In this document: positions 35,949-47,583 of the stretch, one piece after another
How positions within the stretch are numbered: the first letter of the stretch is position 1
Layout of the letters: every line of letters starts with the position of its first letter
Source: Homalodisca vitripennis
Lineage: Eukaryota > Arthropoda > Insecta > Hemiptera > Cicadellidae
Direction: 5' to 3'
Assembly: GCF_021130785.1 (NCBI RefSeq)
Contig: NC_060213.1
Coordinates: 64,704,001 to 64,768,000, forward strand
DNA: 64,000 nucleotides
The notes under the pieces: model-generated
Seen by the model: the letters and a program-made list of their open reading frames with translations, nothing else
Databases searched by the model: none
What the model was told of the DNA's origin: nothing
Translations under genes and position numbers: made by a program

Positions 35949-36505
35949 GATTGAACAGACTCGAGATACATACATATCTCAAAATACAAGTTTTTACATA
36001 ACATAATTAATTAATTGAAATATAGAGATTTCTAAATCGTGGTTTAACAATCGCCAGATACCAACACTTTTAAATTTACAATTGAACGGAATCGAGATAC
36101 AGATACACCTAAATTTACGATTTAACCGTCTCGAGAGACAAAGACGCCTAAAGTTGCAATCAAACGATCTCGAGATACAGGGAAAAATACATTTACGATC
36201 CAACGAACTTGAGATACAGGGACAACCAAACATACGGTTCAATCGACTCGAGATACAGGGACAACCAAATGTACGGTTCAGAGACCTTGAGATACAGTGA
36301 AATCCAAATTTACTATCCAACGGACTCGAGCTTCAGGGACAACCAAATTGACGGTTCAATCGATTCGAGGTACAGGGAAACCTAAAGTTACGATCAAATG
36401 GACTCGAGATAAAGGGACACCTAAATATACGTTCGAACGCACTAAAGATACACACGCGTTTATAACTTATGATCTGACGTACAGAGACAAATAATCTTAC
36501 GATCT
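35949..36505. repeat. 39-bp minisatellite, 9 core units plus degenerate edges
   Basis: Core units run from 36093 to about 36443, each starting CGAGATACAGGGACAACC or a variant and ending AATCGACT or similar; unit length is 39 bases throughout. As 39 is 13 codons, one plus frame reads repeated (F)NRLEIQGQPNIR-like 13-mers for 72 codons (36082-36300), another frame continues from 36297, and the minus strand reads CISRSLNRxFGCP-type 13-mers. There is no splice or start context to support translation. Confidence 0.93.
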
Positions 36506-36739
36506 AACCAGTAGCAAGTTTAGTAAAATATACAGTTAACGTAACCAGTTTTATTATTATTAAACTTTAATATTGAATGTGAACATAAAAGTCCAAGACT
36601 TTCTACAGGAACTACGCTAACTGTGTATAAAAGTTTCGGAAAAACGCGTTACGATCCGTGGCTACAAGTTAAGACAGGAATACTCTTAGGTAGTTAGTAG
36701 ATAGCACGGCAAACAGTAATTAAAAACAAATTAAAGCTC
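36506..36739. other. Unique DNA, no feature recognised
   Basis: Nothing seen. Confidence 0.4.
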
Positions 36740-36812
36740 ATCACGACAACCCGGAGTTACTGGGTTGGAGTTGGTGGCGGCGACGGGGGAGAGGGGGCTG
36801 AGGGGGATTGGT
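36740..36812 (+). other. Isolated G-tract cluster
   Basis: Three runs of five G (36785-36789, 36793-36797, 36802-36806) follow GGCGG and precede GG, in DNA that is otherwise AT-rich. This is compatible with a G-quadruplex, though only three runs reach three or more G. Confidence 0.5.
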
Positions 36813-36949
36813 TACATTCATGTTTTACATTATGAAATATAAGTTTGGTACAGGTATTTACATGACTAACAAAGAAATTTGTCTTCAAAATTGTTTACGG
36901 ATCTATACGAAAGATACCATTATAAATGTATCACGTGATATCTATTTTT

Positions 36950-37510
36950 TTATATTTGAGCTAGGTGATTGGCTTAGCGTTAGTAAATCCTCACTCGAGG
37001 GTCTTGAATAGCTACATTTCTGTATGTCTGTCAGCACGATATATCGAGAACTAACTGACCTTTATACTTAAACGTTTACATGAAGATTCATTTCATTTAA
37101 AGCGATATCGGATATGGTTATGGTACACGTCACACCTCGGGAATTGTCTAAGCGACAAAAGGTTTTATAGGAGGCACCTCATTTTCTCAAAAGGTAGCCA
37201 TGGTACAATGAGAAAGTCGCAGAATAAATCAAATTGTAAGTATAACTCGTTACAATCATATAACATTTTGAAATATGACATATTAACGCATGTAGTATAA
37301 GTATTCGTTAGGTATTACGGGAACGAATTCTTTTGCAGACCATTTTTCATGAAATTTAATTTCTACTTAGACTAGAATTATTTGGGATTTGGCTGAAATA
37401 TATAACTAAGTAGGCAATGACAACTCCTTTGTCTGCCAGGGATGTAAAAATTTCTTTTCTGCATGATGTAGGCTGGACTTCTGACTTATGAAATGAGCAG
37501 AAGAATTAAA
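36950..37510 (+). repeat. Dispersed repeat family 2, copy C
   Basis: It carries ATTGGCTTAGCGTTAGTAAA, CTCGAGGGTCTTG, TGTATGTCTGTCAGCACG, GGTAGCCATGGTACAATGAG, TACAATCATATAACATTTTG and AATTTCTACTTAGACTAGAA, in the same order as copy A. Confidence 0.6.
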
Positions 37511-38161
37511 ATGTTGAATGCAACCTTAAAAAATCCTGTTTTGAGAATCATATACGTTGTTACTATAAAATAATTATGAATTAACACAAAGATTAATATC
37601 AGTTAAGGAGAAATTAAACATCACTGAATGTTTCTGTTCATAATTTTTTGTCTATTAAATTAATTTTAGTTATTCACTTGATTGATTATTTTAGGTTATA
37701 CAATAGCAAATTTAAAATTTGAATTCTCACTTTTCTACTTAGGAAGGCATACAAAACACAAAATGTTACAGGGTTTCTTTCGTGGATTTAAAATATATCA
37801 CACTGTTTGAAAGTGTTTATGTATACAGAATCTATTTTGTTTTAAGGATTTGCCCTCATTAAATTGATATTGATGTGCTTAAATATAAAAAAAAAAAAAT
37901 AATTAATTTGGCACTATTACCTCTAAACATTTGGTAATATTGCGTCTCAAAGTATTTTTTTGTAACAAAGTCTCCACAATAAAAACAAAAGATTGCAGCT
38001 AAATGTTCTTCATAATTAAATCTTATTACGTTTTTCTCAAAGTAGCACATTATTCAAAATTATACAGATGAACCATCACATTTTATTCGTGATAAATTTT
38101 TAATTGCACGTTACATCATATTTTAGTTAACTCGTTGTATTAAAAAACAGTTGTTAATAAT

Positions 38162-38207
<46 letters not shown>

Positions 38208-39754
38208 CACCGTTTACGTTTAAAGAAACACAAATTTTGATAATTAAGTCCTAGTCCTAACTGTATTTTAAAAATTTATTAAAATCTAAATGTACTGATG
38301 AAACCATATATTTAACTCTTCCACTATGTTCTAGAGCAATGTTGTGGAGTGTTATTCAGATGACAAATATATAGCATGAATAAAAGAAAGAAAATTATTA
38401 TTTTTAATTGAAGGGGATTTTCTTTGTGCCAATTAAGTTGGAAGCGCGCTAATTGGAAATCGATGCCATCCTACTGATGGGTATCGATGAAATGTAATGA
38501 TATCACCTTGTGACTACAGGGTATTCGAGAATAATCAGACTAGAGGCAGCTAGAACGTTGAAAATTTAAAGCAGTAACATTTGATCTCTTACATAAACTA
38601 TGTAATAATTGTTAATAATTTGTTACAGAACTATCACAAAATAATTGAACTTTTCGATGCCTTCAGAAAGTTACGGTTTTAAAATAAAAATTTTGATTAT
38701 AATAAAAAAAAAACACAAAAACTTTTCTAGCCCATTCCTTTCTCTTCCCCTCCAGTATAGAGTATATTTGAATGCAGGGGCAATTGGAAGTTCCATGCGA
38801 GGAAGATAATGTGTGCATGTATACGTAAGTATCAACCATTATTAAATGAATGTACTGAGTTTCGTTAAGTTTGGTAAACCCGCGTAGATAGTAATAGTAA
38901 TAGTATTCATGGTATTAAATATTAGGTGTTAGTTAGTATTAGTTTTGAGGTGTTGTAATAATCACCCCAAAATCATATTTTGTGTAACAGGTGTTTTGCT
39001 TTTTTAGCCTAATGTTACACAAGTAAAAATATTTCATAGAAGAATATTCACAGAAATATTTTAATAGTCTTATACTAATGAAGTAAATAATGCAGCAGTC
39101 CAATCATGCATTTGTTGTAATAAACGTAAAGAGGATGGTACCAATTAGTACAATATTATATTTAGAATTAAACGTAGAGGCAGATTAAATGAGAAAAAAG
39201 GAGCAGAGGAGAAAAATAATGAAAGAAATAAGAAAAATATAAGGTCTCAACCTAAACTAACCTAATTTGGGATGACGGTAAAGTCGTTTGGCGCTACAAT
39301 TTACCCTACTTTCAAAAATAAGATAGTGGACGGAATGTCGTACCCTGGGGCTCTTCTCAATTTTCCAATCTTTTACATCTATTAAAGTTAATCTGGCTGT
39401 CTTACTAACACCCAGTAACGAATGATTTAAATATCTTAGAGAAATAAAAAAAAGTTATCATAAAAACCTATAATTGACGATAAATTAGTTTTATTTACTC
39501 TCGAATCTTGTTGAAAAAATAATTGTTCATCATATGAATAATTGTGTATGATTATTTGTAAAAAAGATTTAAAATTATAGTTTGCTTCAGCATCGTTTGA
39601 TCAGAGTAAATTAAATTATAAAAAAAATATTCAAAACTAATAGGTACTGCAAAATACATAATTATAATACATAATTATAATTTTTCCCTGTTAAATAATA
39701 AACAAAATAAGTTCTATAAAATTACTTAAAATATAATTATAAATTAATTCATTA

Positions 39755-39800
<46 letters not shown>

Positions 39801-40658
39801 TCATTATATATTATATTGATATATATTATATTTATATCATACACAATATATATATATATATATAATATATATATATATATATTTAATTACAATATTAAGC
39901 TAAAACCTACGTACATAGAATCATCCAGTTCGAGTTTTCGATAGTACTTATCAATTTAGCTGATGAGAGCTAATTAGCTTCTCATTTACCAGTATCGTTT
40001 GCGTGATGGCTAAGGCACACTAAAAAAGCTGAAAAGAATCTAAAAAGCTATACCATCAGATCATTATGAATGAAGTTCCAAAGTAACTACGTGTTGTTTA
40101 TCTTAGCAGTGACGCAGTTATCTTCGGAAGCTGGAGCCATACTCAATACAAAGAAGTAATTTTCCAGTGGCAATTAAAGAATTGAGCAACAGTTTCAAGA
40201 ACAGCTGAATTTTCGAAGGAAAATTCGTGATCCTATGAAAAGACTCATTACAACCTGCAACTAACTGTTATAGGGCTGAGCATGAGAACCGTAAGCAGCC
40301 CTAATCCTATTACGTGTGAGAAGGTGAACGTTCCTAACCTTTTGCATCCGTTGCACATATATCTTTCACATATATATCTTGCAAATATATATATATATAT
40401 ATATATACATATACTATTAAAATATACTTTTATGCCCGCTTCAATAATATTTAATAAAATAAAGTTTGTGCTTTGTCTATAACATTTTCCGAAAAAATAA
40501 AGTAACAAAAACTAAAACTAAGTAAGTAACTAAAACTTATTCAAGATATAATACGTGTTCAATATTGTTTTGTTATAGATCATACTGTACTTAAGCAAAC
40601 TGTGTACTTTATTTGTAGACTACGTTCAGTTTCTTAATTAAGCCTTAAGGCAGAACCT
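37511..40658. other. AT-rich DNA with TA microsatellites
   Basis: TA arrays lie at about 38164-38206, 39762-39883 (compound) and 40385-40405. An AATAGT triplet-like run is near 38890-38910. No gene or recognised transposon. Confidence 0.5.
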
Positions 40659-41100
40659 CCGAGTTTTATTATGGTCAACGGGTAACATCACACAACTGAT
40701 GTTAAACGATGCCTTGCCAGTATAAAAGAGAGCATACCAGAGCTTCCGAGTTTTATTATGGTCAACGGGTAACATCACACAACTGATGTTAAACGATGCC
40801 TTGCCAGTATAAAAGAGAGCATACCAGAGCTTCCGAGTTTTATTATGGTCAACGGGTAACATCACACAACTGATGTTAAACGATGCCTTGCCAGTATAAA
40901 AGAGAGCATACCAGAGCTTCCGAGTTTTATTATGGTCAACGGGTAACATCACACAACTGATGTTAAACGATGCCTTACCAGCATACAAGAAAGCATGCCA
41001 GAGTTTCCGAGTTTTATTATGGTCAACGGGTAAAACAACTGATGTCAAAAGATGCCAGCGTACAAGAGGTCATGCCAGATTTTCCGATTTCTAACTGGTC
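40659..41100. repeat. 87-bp minisatellite, about five copies
   Basis: CCGAGTTTTATTATGGTCAA starts at 40659, 40746, 40833, 40920 and 41007, exactly 87 bases apart. The first four copies are near-identical, the fifth is shortened and diverged, and a degenerate sixth follows. As 87 is 29 codons, a minus-strand frame stays open for 136 codons (40638-41048) reading LPVDHNKTRKLWYALFYTGK repeats. Confidence 0.95.
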
Positions 41101-41723
41101 AATGTATAACATCACGCAACGGAGATTCAATGACACCTTATTAATTGAAGGATCATCACTCTGCTAGGAGTATTTGAGACAAGCTACATGTATTATGATA
41201 TATATTGATTCATATATTATATATAATAGCGCAGAATATGCAAGTACAAGTTTGAAGAGAAACTTGCCTGCCATCAGTTCAGAGTGATGAAAGAATTTTA
41301 AATTTTGCTAGTTTTAAAACAATAGTGAAATTAAAACAAAACTTTCAAATAAACCATCGTATTTTAATTTACTCCAAATATGTAATAATTTCAAAATAAA
41401 ATAAAGTATTGAAATATATGCTTGTAATCCCTTAGCTAGGATCACGAAATATACTGTGACAGATATGAAGGAACTCTCTTGTAAAGAAACACTTGAGTTT
41501 CAGGATATATTCCTCTTAGCATGAACAGTTACTGCTGGCGAGGGGAAGAAACATGAAGGATATATTTATGTTTATATTTATAATGTATGTTTAGTTTTTG
41601 TAATGTTATAGTCCTTTAATGAATTAAGGGTGTAGCCCATTTATAACTAAATTACGATATTAAAAAAGTCATACTATATATATATATATATCTAATTATA
41701 TGTTACATTTATATTATATTATA

Positions 41724-41777
<54 letters not shown>

Positions 41778-41919
41778 ATCATTATGTAATACGATAATCG
41801 AAGACTATTAAACACTTTTGCTTTTTAATATTTTCAATGTTGTAGAATATCATGATAAAGCATGTGACAAAATATTTGCAAAGGTTTTAGCAAATGAGTA
41901 TTAACATAAAGAGACACGA
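41101..41919. other. AT-rich DNA with TA microsatellites
   Basis: TA runs at about 41676-41692 and 41720-41770; nothing else. Confidence 0.5.
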
Positions 41920-42100
41920 GCCTGACAAAAGTGAACCCCTAAGGAACAACCTGTCATACTTTTACTCCGCTTCGCTGTCTGCTTAGGACTGCTGTCATAT
42001 CCACGCATTTTCAATATCCTTACCGCTAGATTTTCATCCTTATATGAATATATTTTTGCACAAAAGCCGGGTTTGTAGATATTACATTGCATTCCCTGGA
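41920..42100 (+). repeat. Dispersed repeat, copy 1 (pair with 50.9 kb)
   Basis: CTGCTGTCATATCCACGCAT and the following ~90 bases (TTTCAATATCC, CATCCTTATATGAATATATT, AAGCCGGGTTTGTAGATATT) align along their length with 51013-51105. Both read a related peptide on the plus strand (LLSYPxxFN, YEYIxxxxPG). Family unknown. Confidence 0.5.
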
Positions 42101-42430
42101 TCTAGAACTAAATAAGTTATACTTTTTTGCAGTTCTTGAAGTATATGTTTAAATTAACGGTGTATCCAGTACACACTAGTATTAAACCATCATAATGAGA
42201 GTAATTAAAAATAAGTTAGCACATGGGAAAATAAATTAAATCTGTTTTTTATTTTTGTACAAAAACAACTAAACTACATTTTTTCTTTTTGAAACTGATT
42301 ACATACATTAACAATTTTAACGATGAATCACAGAATCTTAAAATAACGTTAGATGAGTTGTATAAAATACCTGAAACTATAGTTAACAATAACTACAACT
42401 AATGATTGTATTGTAATATTGTAAGTATTG

Positions 42431-42482
42431 TAATAATACTACAATCATATATAATTGTTCATATATGATTGTAGTATTATTA
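42431..42482. repeat. 22-bp perfect inverted repeat (hairpin 1)
   Basis: Arms 42431-42452 and 42461-42482 are perfect reverse complements around an 8-base loop (AATTGTTC). The arms contain ACTACAATCATATAT. Confidence 0.93.
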
Positions 42483-42497
42483 TTGTAGTATTATTAT

Positions 42498-42548
42498 GGG
42501 ATGACGATGATTCCTTAAAATGTAAATTTTAAGAATCATCGTCAACCC
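42498..42548. repeat. Hairpin 2, about 22 paired positions
   Basis: GGG-A-TGACGATGATTC pairs with GAATCATCGTCA-A-CCC, and TTAAAAT pairs with ATTTTAA around a 4-base GTAA loop. There is one A-A mismatch and one bulged C. It begins 15 bases after hairpin 1. Confidence 0.93.
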
Positions 42549-44689
42549 TTCTTACACAGGCGTAAGACAAGTACTTTTCAAGTGTGGCTATCATATTGAA
42601 GTATTTAATGCGGTATACAGAAATATTTTTGAATGTGTTTGATAAAAGGTTATTTGTATATAGGAATTAATAAAAGTTGTTTTAAATGCGTTTTGGCTGG
42701 TGGAATGTTTCTATTATTTAAAATAATGAAGAAATGCTATTGATTTAAAATATCGTCAAAACTTTTGCATCTATTAAATGGCGTAGAATTAGTTTCTAAA
42801 AGTTTTTTTATAATTTTTATCAAAAATTTGTCGATTCCATTTAATTTTTATACGAATCAAGCCTAGATGATCATGTTGCAAAAATATACAGTCTACTATT
42901 TTACATAATTGAGAAAAGTCTCAATATACAGTATTTTACACATTTATAAATAATTGTCATTTGAAATCTCTTAATTAATACATTGCTTCAGAACCCTTTA
43001 AAAAGTTCTTTAAGAAATAATTTAAGCCATGCCAGATTAGTGAAATAAGTTAGAATGGTTGCTAATATTTTTATATTATTAATGATACGCTATTCTACGA
43101 GTATGATTCAATTTACAATCTGCATGACTGCGATATTTAAAACTTCAGAATAAACTTTCAGATAAAATGATCAGAAATCGAAGACATCAGCCGTTTTAAA
43201 TGTCTTTGTCTATAATGCTCTAGTCTATAGCTCAGATATTTAAACTGCCATCACATTAAAACTATCTCGAAGAGATAATAAGGAAAACGTTAAGGGAATT
43301 TGTTGTTTTAAAATCTTCATAAATTTTATAAAAAATCCCAAGCAAATCTTTATATAAATGAAAGCAATATCAAAGATTAAATTCATGTATAACTGTTGGC
43401 CATGATCTTCAAAACGTTTATTGTTGCCAAAATTATCTAAAGGCAGGTGTAAATACTTCTAAGTTTGAGGGTGATTAATTATAAATTGCGATATTCATTG
43501 TTTTTATTCTTGATATTCTATTGCATGGTTATTGAAACATTGTAGGATCACCGTACTAAATATTACGATACATCGAAAAAATATAAGAACTGAAACCGTC
43601 CTAAATTACTGTGAAATTTTCTTAGTAATCATCAACTCATAATCGGCTATTGTATGGAATTTTTGTTGTAAGAGTGTTACAACAAGTAGATGCTAATGAA
43701 ATGTAAAGGAAAATAATAATCACCTGCAACATCTCCTCTAAAACTAGAAGTTACTATTTGGTATTTAAATTTGATAGTTATAGCACCTATAGCACATTTT
43801 TAAACGTCGTTGCATACAGCGTTTTAATGCACTAAAATAGCTTTAGTTAATGGTCTTTAATAACATACGTGCGAGTATACTTGTATAAACCACGTACATA
43901 GTGTAATTATGGAAAAGATATTCATGAATTTGGTTTTATTAAATATTTAGTTATAACTAAAAAGTCTTTTTTGCTGAAAATTACGTCCTGTAACAAAAGG
44001 AGTTACTTTTTTAATGTCGTAATATCTTTAAAAAATAGTTTTGTACAAGTTCAAAAGGTAAACATACAGCTATACCTCAGGTAATAATAAAATTCCAAAT
44101 TTGGAGCTCCAAAAGTTATAACGTTCGAAGAATTCAACCATGATCCACTGCAGGCGCTTGTCGACGCATATCATTGGACCACTAGGCGTGACATGAGGTC
44201 TCTGGGGGTTGGGAGGGCCGTGTTACAGACAGTTATATCAGCTCTTCTTCCATTCTTCTCTTTACTTTCCTCTTATTTCCTACCATAAAATAACAGGAAC
44301 ACACTGCAGCACTTCATATATAACATAGTAAAAATTACTAATAAAAAAAAATTTGAATGAGGATCACGGTGATACAGTAAATAGTATCACCATCAGCTTG
44401 TATTAACAGCTAGTTCGTGTAATAACTTGATATTGAGAAAAACCAACAGCATATTAAATTTATATCGTTTTGGTATGAAAAATATCCTGAAATAGAATGC
44501 TTTAAATGATATTTCTAGAATATTTTAGCTGAGCGTTAGGGAAGCTACTATTTTAGGTCCAGAGAAAATCGTATGTCTATAGTGTAATATCTTCACTCGT
44601 TTGAGAAAACGAAATCGTATTTAAACTGACTGTATGTGTTGATACAGAACCATCGATTTTGAACAATTCTACAATCACAGGAGATTGGT
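42549..44689. other. AT-rich DNA, no feature recognised
   Basis: A less AT-rich patch at 44130-44290 (GGTCTCTGGGGGTTGGGAGG) is unassigned. Confidence 0.4.
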
Positions 44690-45655
44690 AAATGAAAGAA
44701 ATAGGTATAAGAATGACACTACTCGGGTTGTTCTACTCGACTACCCCAAGGTGGATCCCGATCACCCGTCACTTTGATAACCCTATTCATTTCCTGTGGG
44801 GGCAAAGACCTCTTCAAGGCAAAGACCTGTCCTTGAGTACGCAACTGTTGTCTGGTACCCAAACCTACCAGGTCACATTGATGCTTTTGATCGATTGCAG
44901 GTGAAATTTATAAGGCTGTTGGGCGACTTGGTTACCCTTACCTCGAGGTTCCTGTGGTGTTCTTGAAGACTAAACTTGGCCTTCCTGCACTGTTGTTCCT
45001 CAAAGTATATTGCCGATCTCTTGCTGCTGCATAAGCTGGTGAACGAATTTATTGATTACCCTGAACTACTTAAATTGGAATTTCGTATTCCGGGAAAACA
45101 CGCATTCTCTGGATATATTTTTGCGAGAGAGCCATCTCTTCACTCTGCAGCCATCGAAGTGTTGTGAATTTCTTTGACACTAATCTAATGTCTTCAGAAT
45201 CTGCCTTAGAAGAATTATTTTACCGCATTAGTGATAGCTTACCTTCTGTGGTAAGGTATTTTATTGTATTTTTTAAGGATTACTTATCGTTTATCGTTAC
45301 ATTATCGTTGTTATTAATATTCAGTACAGTTTATTTAATCTATAAGTATTATTATCTCGGTTATTATGTTATTAGCCATCCATAATTTATTCTTTATGGC
45401 TTTGTAGAAATGATAGTGGTTACATTGTTAAACTTCTATTTATTTCTTTTTCTTTTTAATGTTTATTGTGCTAATAATTATTACAACCTTCTTATAACAT
45501 TGGCAATCTAGCACTTGTCCAATACGTCATTGTTACTTTCCATATATTTATATGTATTGCTACTTTTCTATTAATAAGCCTAACCATATTAATTGTAATA
45601 TATTTATAATATAACAAGGGTTTATTGTTAAATACATAAATAAATAATTCGTGTT
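44690..45655 (+). mobile_element. Decayed Jockey/CR1-like LINE, 3' part
   Basis: C-terminal coding remnants are followed by a T-rich 3' UTR ending in TAAATACATAAATAAATAA near 45629-45648, the usual A-rich tail of these elements. Everything upstream of the C-terminal domain is missing or unrecognisable, so the copy is 5' truncated. Confidence 0.75.
44826..45166 (+). pseudogene. LINE ORF2 C-terminal region, frameshifted
   Basis: The first frame reads PVLEYATVVWYPNLPGHID and then RLQVKFIRLLG, the block found after the RT domain in Jockey/CR1-like ORF2 proteins (PxLEYxSxVWxPxxxxHIxxLExVQxxFxRxLG). A second frame reads LGYPYLEVPVVFLKTKLGLP. A third frame, 44976-45166, reads KYIADLLLLHKLVNEFIDYP and ends with FRIPGKHAFSGYIFAREPSL before a TGA. 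Three frames in about 340 bases mean at least two indels, so no protein can be made. The function of this domain is unclear; it lies between the RT palm and the C-terminus. Divergence from the 18-kb LINE suggests a separate insertion. Confidence 0.8.
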
Positions 45656-46486
45656 TATGTTAAAATATTACTTATAAAAAAGCTGCATTTGTGCTAACCA
45701 GGCAAAACCTATATTAAAATGTATCTTTATTTTCCCTATATCTGAACAGTTCAGACTAACTTATCCTCAATATGCAAAAATTAAAGCATTATACTACTAA
45801 CAGAAGAGACACTAAGTGAGGCTGTTCAATTCTCTCTATGCGCTAAAAAAACATAAGACATATGCAAACTTGTATAAATTTTTGAATGTTAAAGGAATGA
45901 TCGTTAAAATTTTGTTAAAATTTGAATAATCCCGAATTCTAGCATAACTTTATGATCTTTGATGGTGGACAGGTAAAACAATCTAAACGTAGTTTGATTA
46001 TTGTGATTCAAAATTCTTAATGATACAAACCAGATATTGAGTTATTAATAGTTTATCAATTAAATTCAGACAATGTAACCCTTTATTAAATCCGTTTGAT
46101 ATAACTGTTTAATGGTGAATTACATAACCATATAACCATTTAATGGATTAAAAATTATTATAATTCAAAAAACTACACATCGAAGAATTTTTTGAAGTTT
46201 ATACAAATTAGATGGTAGAATGTCCAGTAAGTTTTTCGCAAAGTTAGAAATCACGGTGGACCTTTACTGAATTTATTACGAAAATCTGGGTTTTCAAGGA
46301 AAGAACGAGCGTAGGCTACCTCTCGTTTTGACAAATAATTCCTTATAGAAGGACAAGATGAAAACTTACTTAGAGAACTTTATTGAATATATTACTCTTG
46401 TTGTACCAAATATTTTACAGGAGACAAAATATTCTCACATGGTGTGCAGAATACTCTTTACACTTGCAGGACACGTAAAACAAAAT
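45656..46486. other. AT-rich DNA, no feature recognised
   Basis: Nothing seen. Confidence 0.45.
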
Positions 46487-47583
46487 GCAGCACAAAGTCT
46501 GAGAGTACAAGTACATTGTCACGTGGTAGCTGTAAAAAGTGGCAAAAACTGTTTGTCGACAGCTTGCATCTTGATCGTTGTTGTACAACACGTCAGACAC
46601 CTTGTAGTTTCTTGGAGAAATATGCAGCACAAAGTCTGAGAGTACAAGTACATTGTCACGTGGTAGCTGTAAAAAGTGGCAAAAACTGTTTGTCGACAGC
46701 TTGCATCTTGATCGTTGTTGTACAACACGTCAGACACCTTGTAGTTTCTTGGAGAAATATGCAGCACAAAGTCTGAGAGTACAAGTACATTGTCACGTGG
46801 TAGCTGTAAAAAGTGGCAAAAACTGTTTGTCGACAGCTTGCATCTTGATCGTTGTTGTACAACACGTCAGACACCTTGTAGTTTCTTGGAGAAATATGCA
46901 GCACAAAGTCTGAGAGTACAAGTACATTGTCACGTGTTAGCTGTAAAAAGTGGCAAAAACTGTTTGTCGACAGCTTGCATCTTGATCGTTGTTGTACAAC
47001 ACGTCAGACACCTTGTAGTTTCTTGGAGAAATATGCAGCACAAAGTCTGAGAGTACAAGTACATTGTCACGTGTTAGCTGTAAAAAGTGGCAAAAACTGT
47101 TTGTCGACAGCTTGCATCTTGATCGTTGTTGTACAACACGTCAGACACCTTGTAGTTTCTTGGAGAAATATGCAGCACAAAGTCTGAGAGTACAAGTACA
47201 TTGTCACGTGGTAGCTGTAAAAAGTGGCAAAAACTGTTTGTCGACAGCTTGCATCTTGATCGTTGTTGTACAACACGTCAGACACCTTGTAGTTTCTTGG
47301 AGAAATATGCAGCACAAAGTCTGAGAGTACAAGTACATTGTCACGTGGTAGCTGTAAAAAGTGGCAAAAACTGTTTGTCGACAGCTTGCATCTTGATCGT
47401 TGTTGTACAACACGTCAGACACCTTGTAGTTTCTTGGAGAAATATGCAGCACAAAGTCTGAGAGTACAAGTACATTGTCACGTGGTAGCTGTAAAAAGTG
47501 GCAAAAACTGTTTGTCGACAGCTTGCATCTTGATCGTTGTTGTACAACACGTCAGACACCTTGTAGTTTCTTGGAGAAATACG
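46487..47583. repeat. Eight-copy 137-bp tandem repeat, nearly identical
   Basis: GCAGCACAAAGTCTGAGAGT starts at 46487 and repeats every 137 bases to 47446. Copies are almost base-identical; the visible difference is CACGTGGTAG versus CACGTGTTAG, the latter only in copies 4 and 5. The unit contains GTCGAC and CACGTG palindromes and GTTGTACAAC. Since 137 is not a multiple of three, frames shift between units and the repeated 82-87-codon frames are artefacts. The near-absence of divergence points to very recent expansion, homogenisation, or assembly collapse. Confidence 0.97.
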
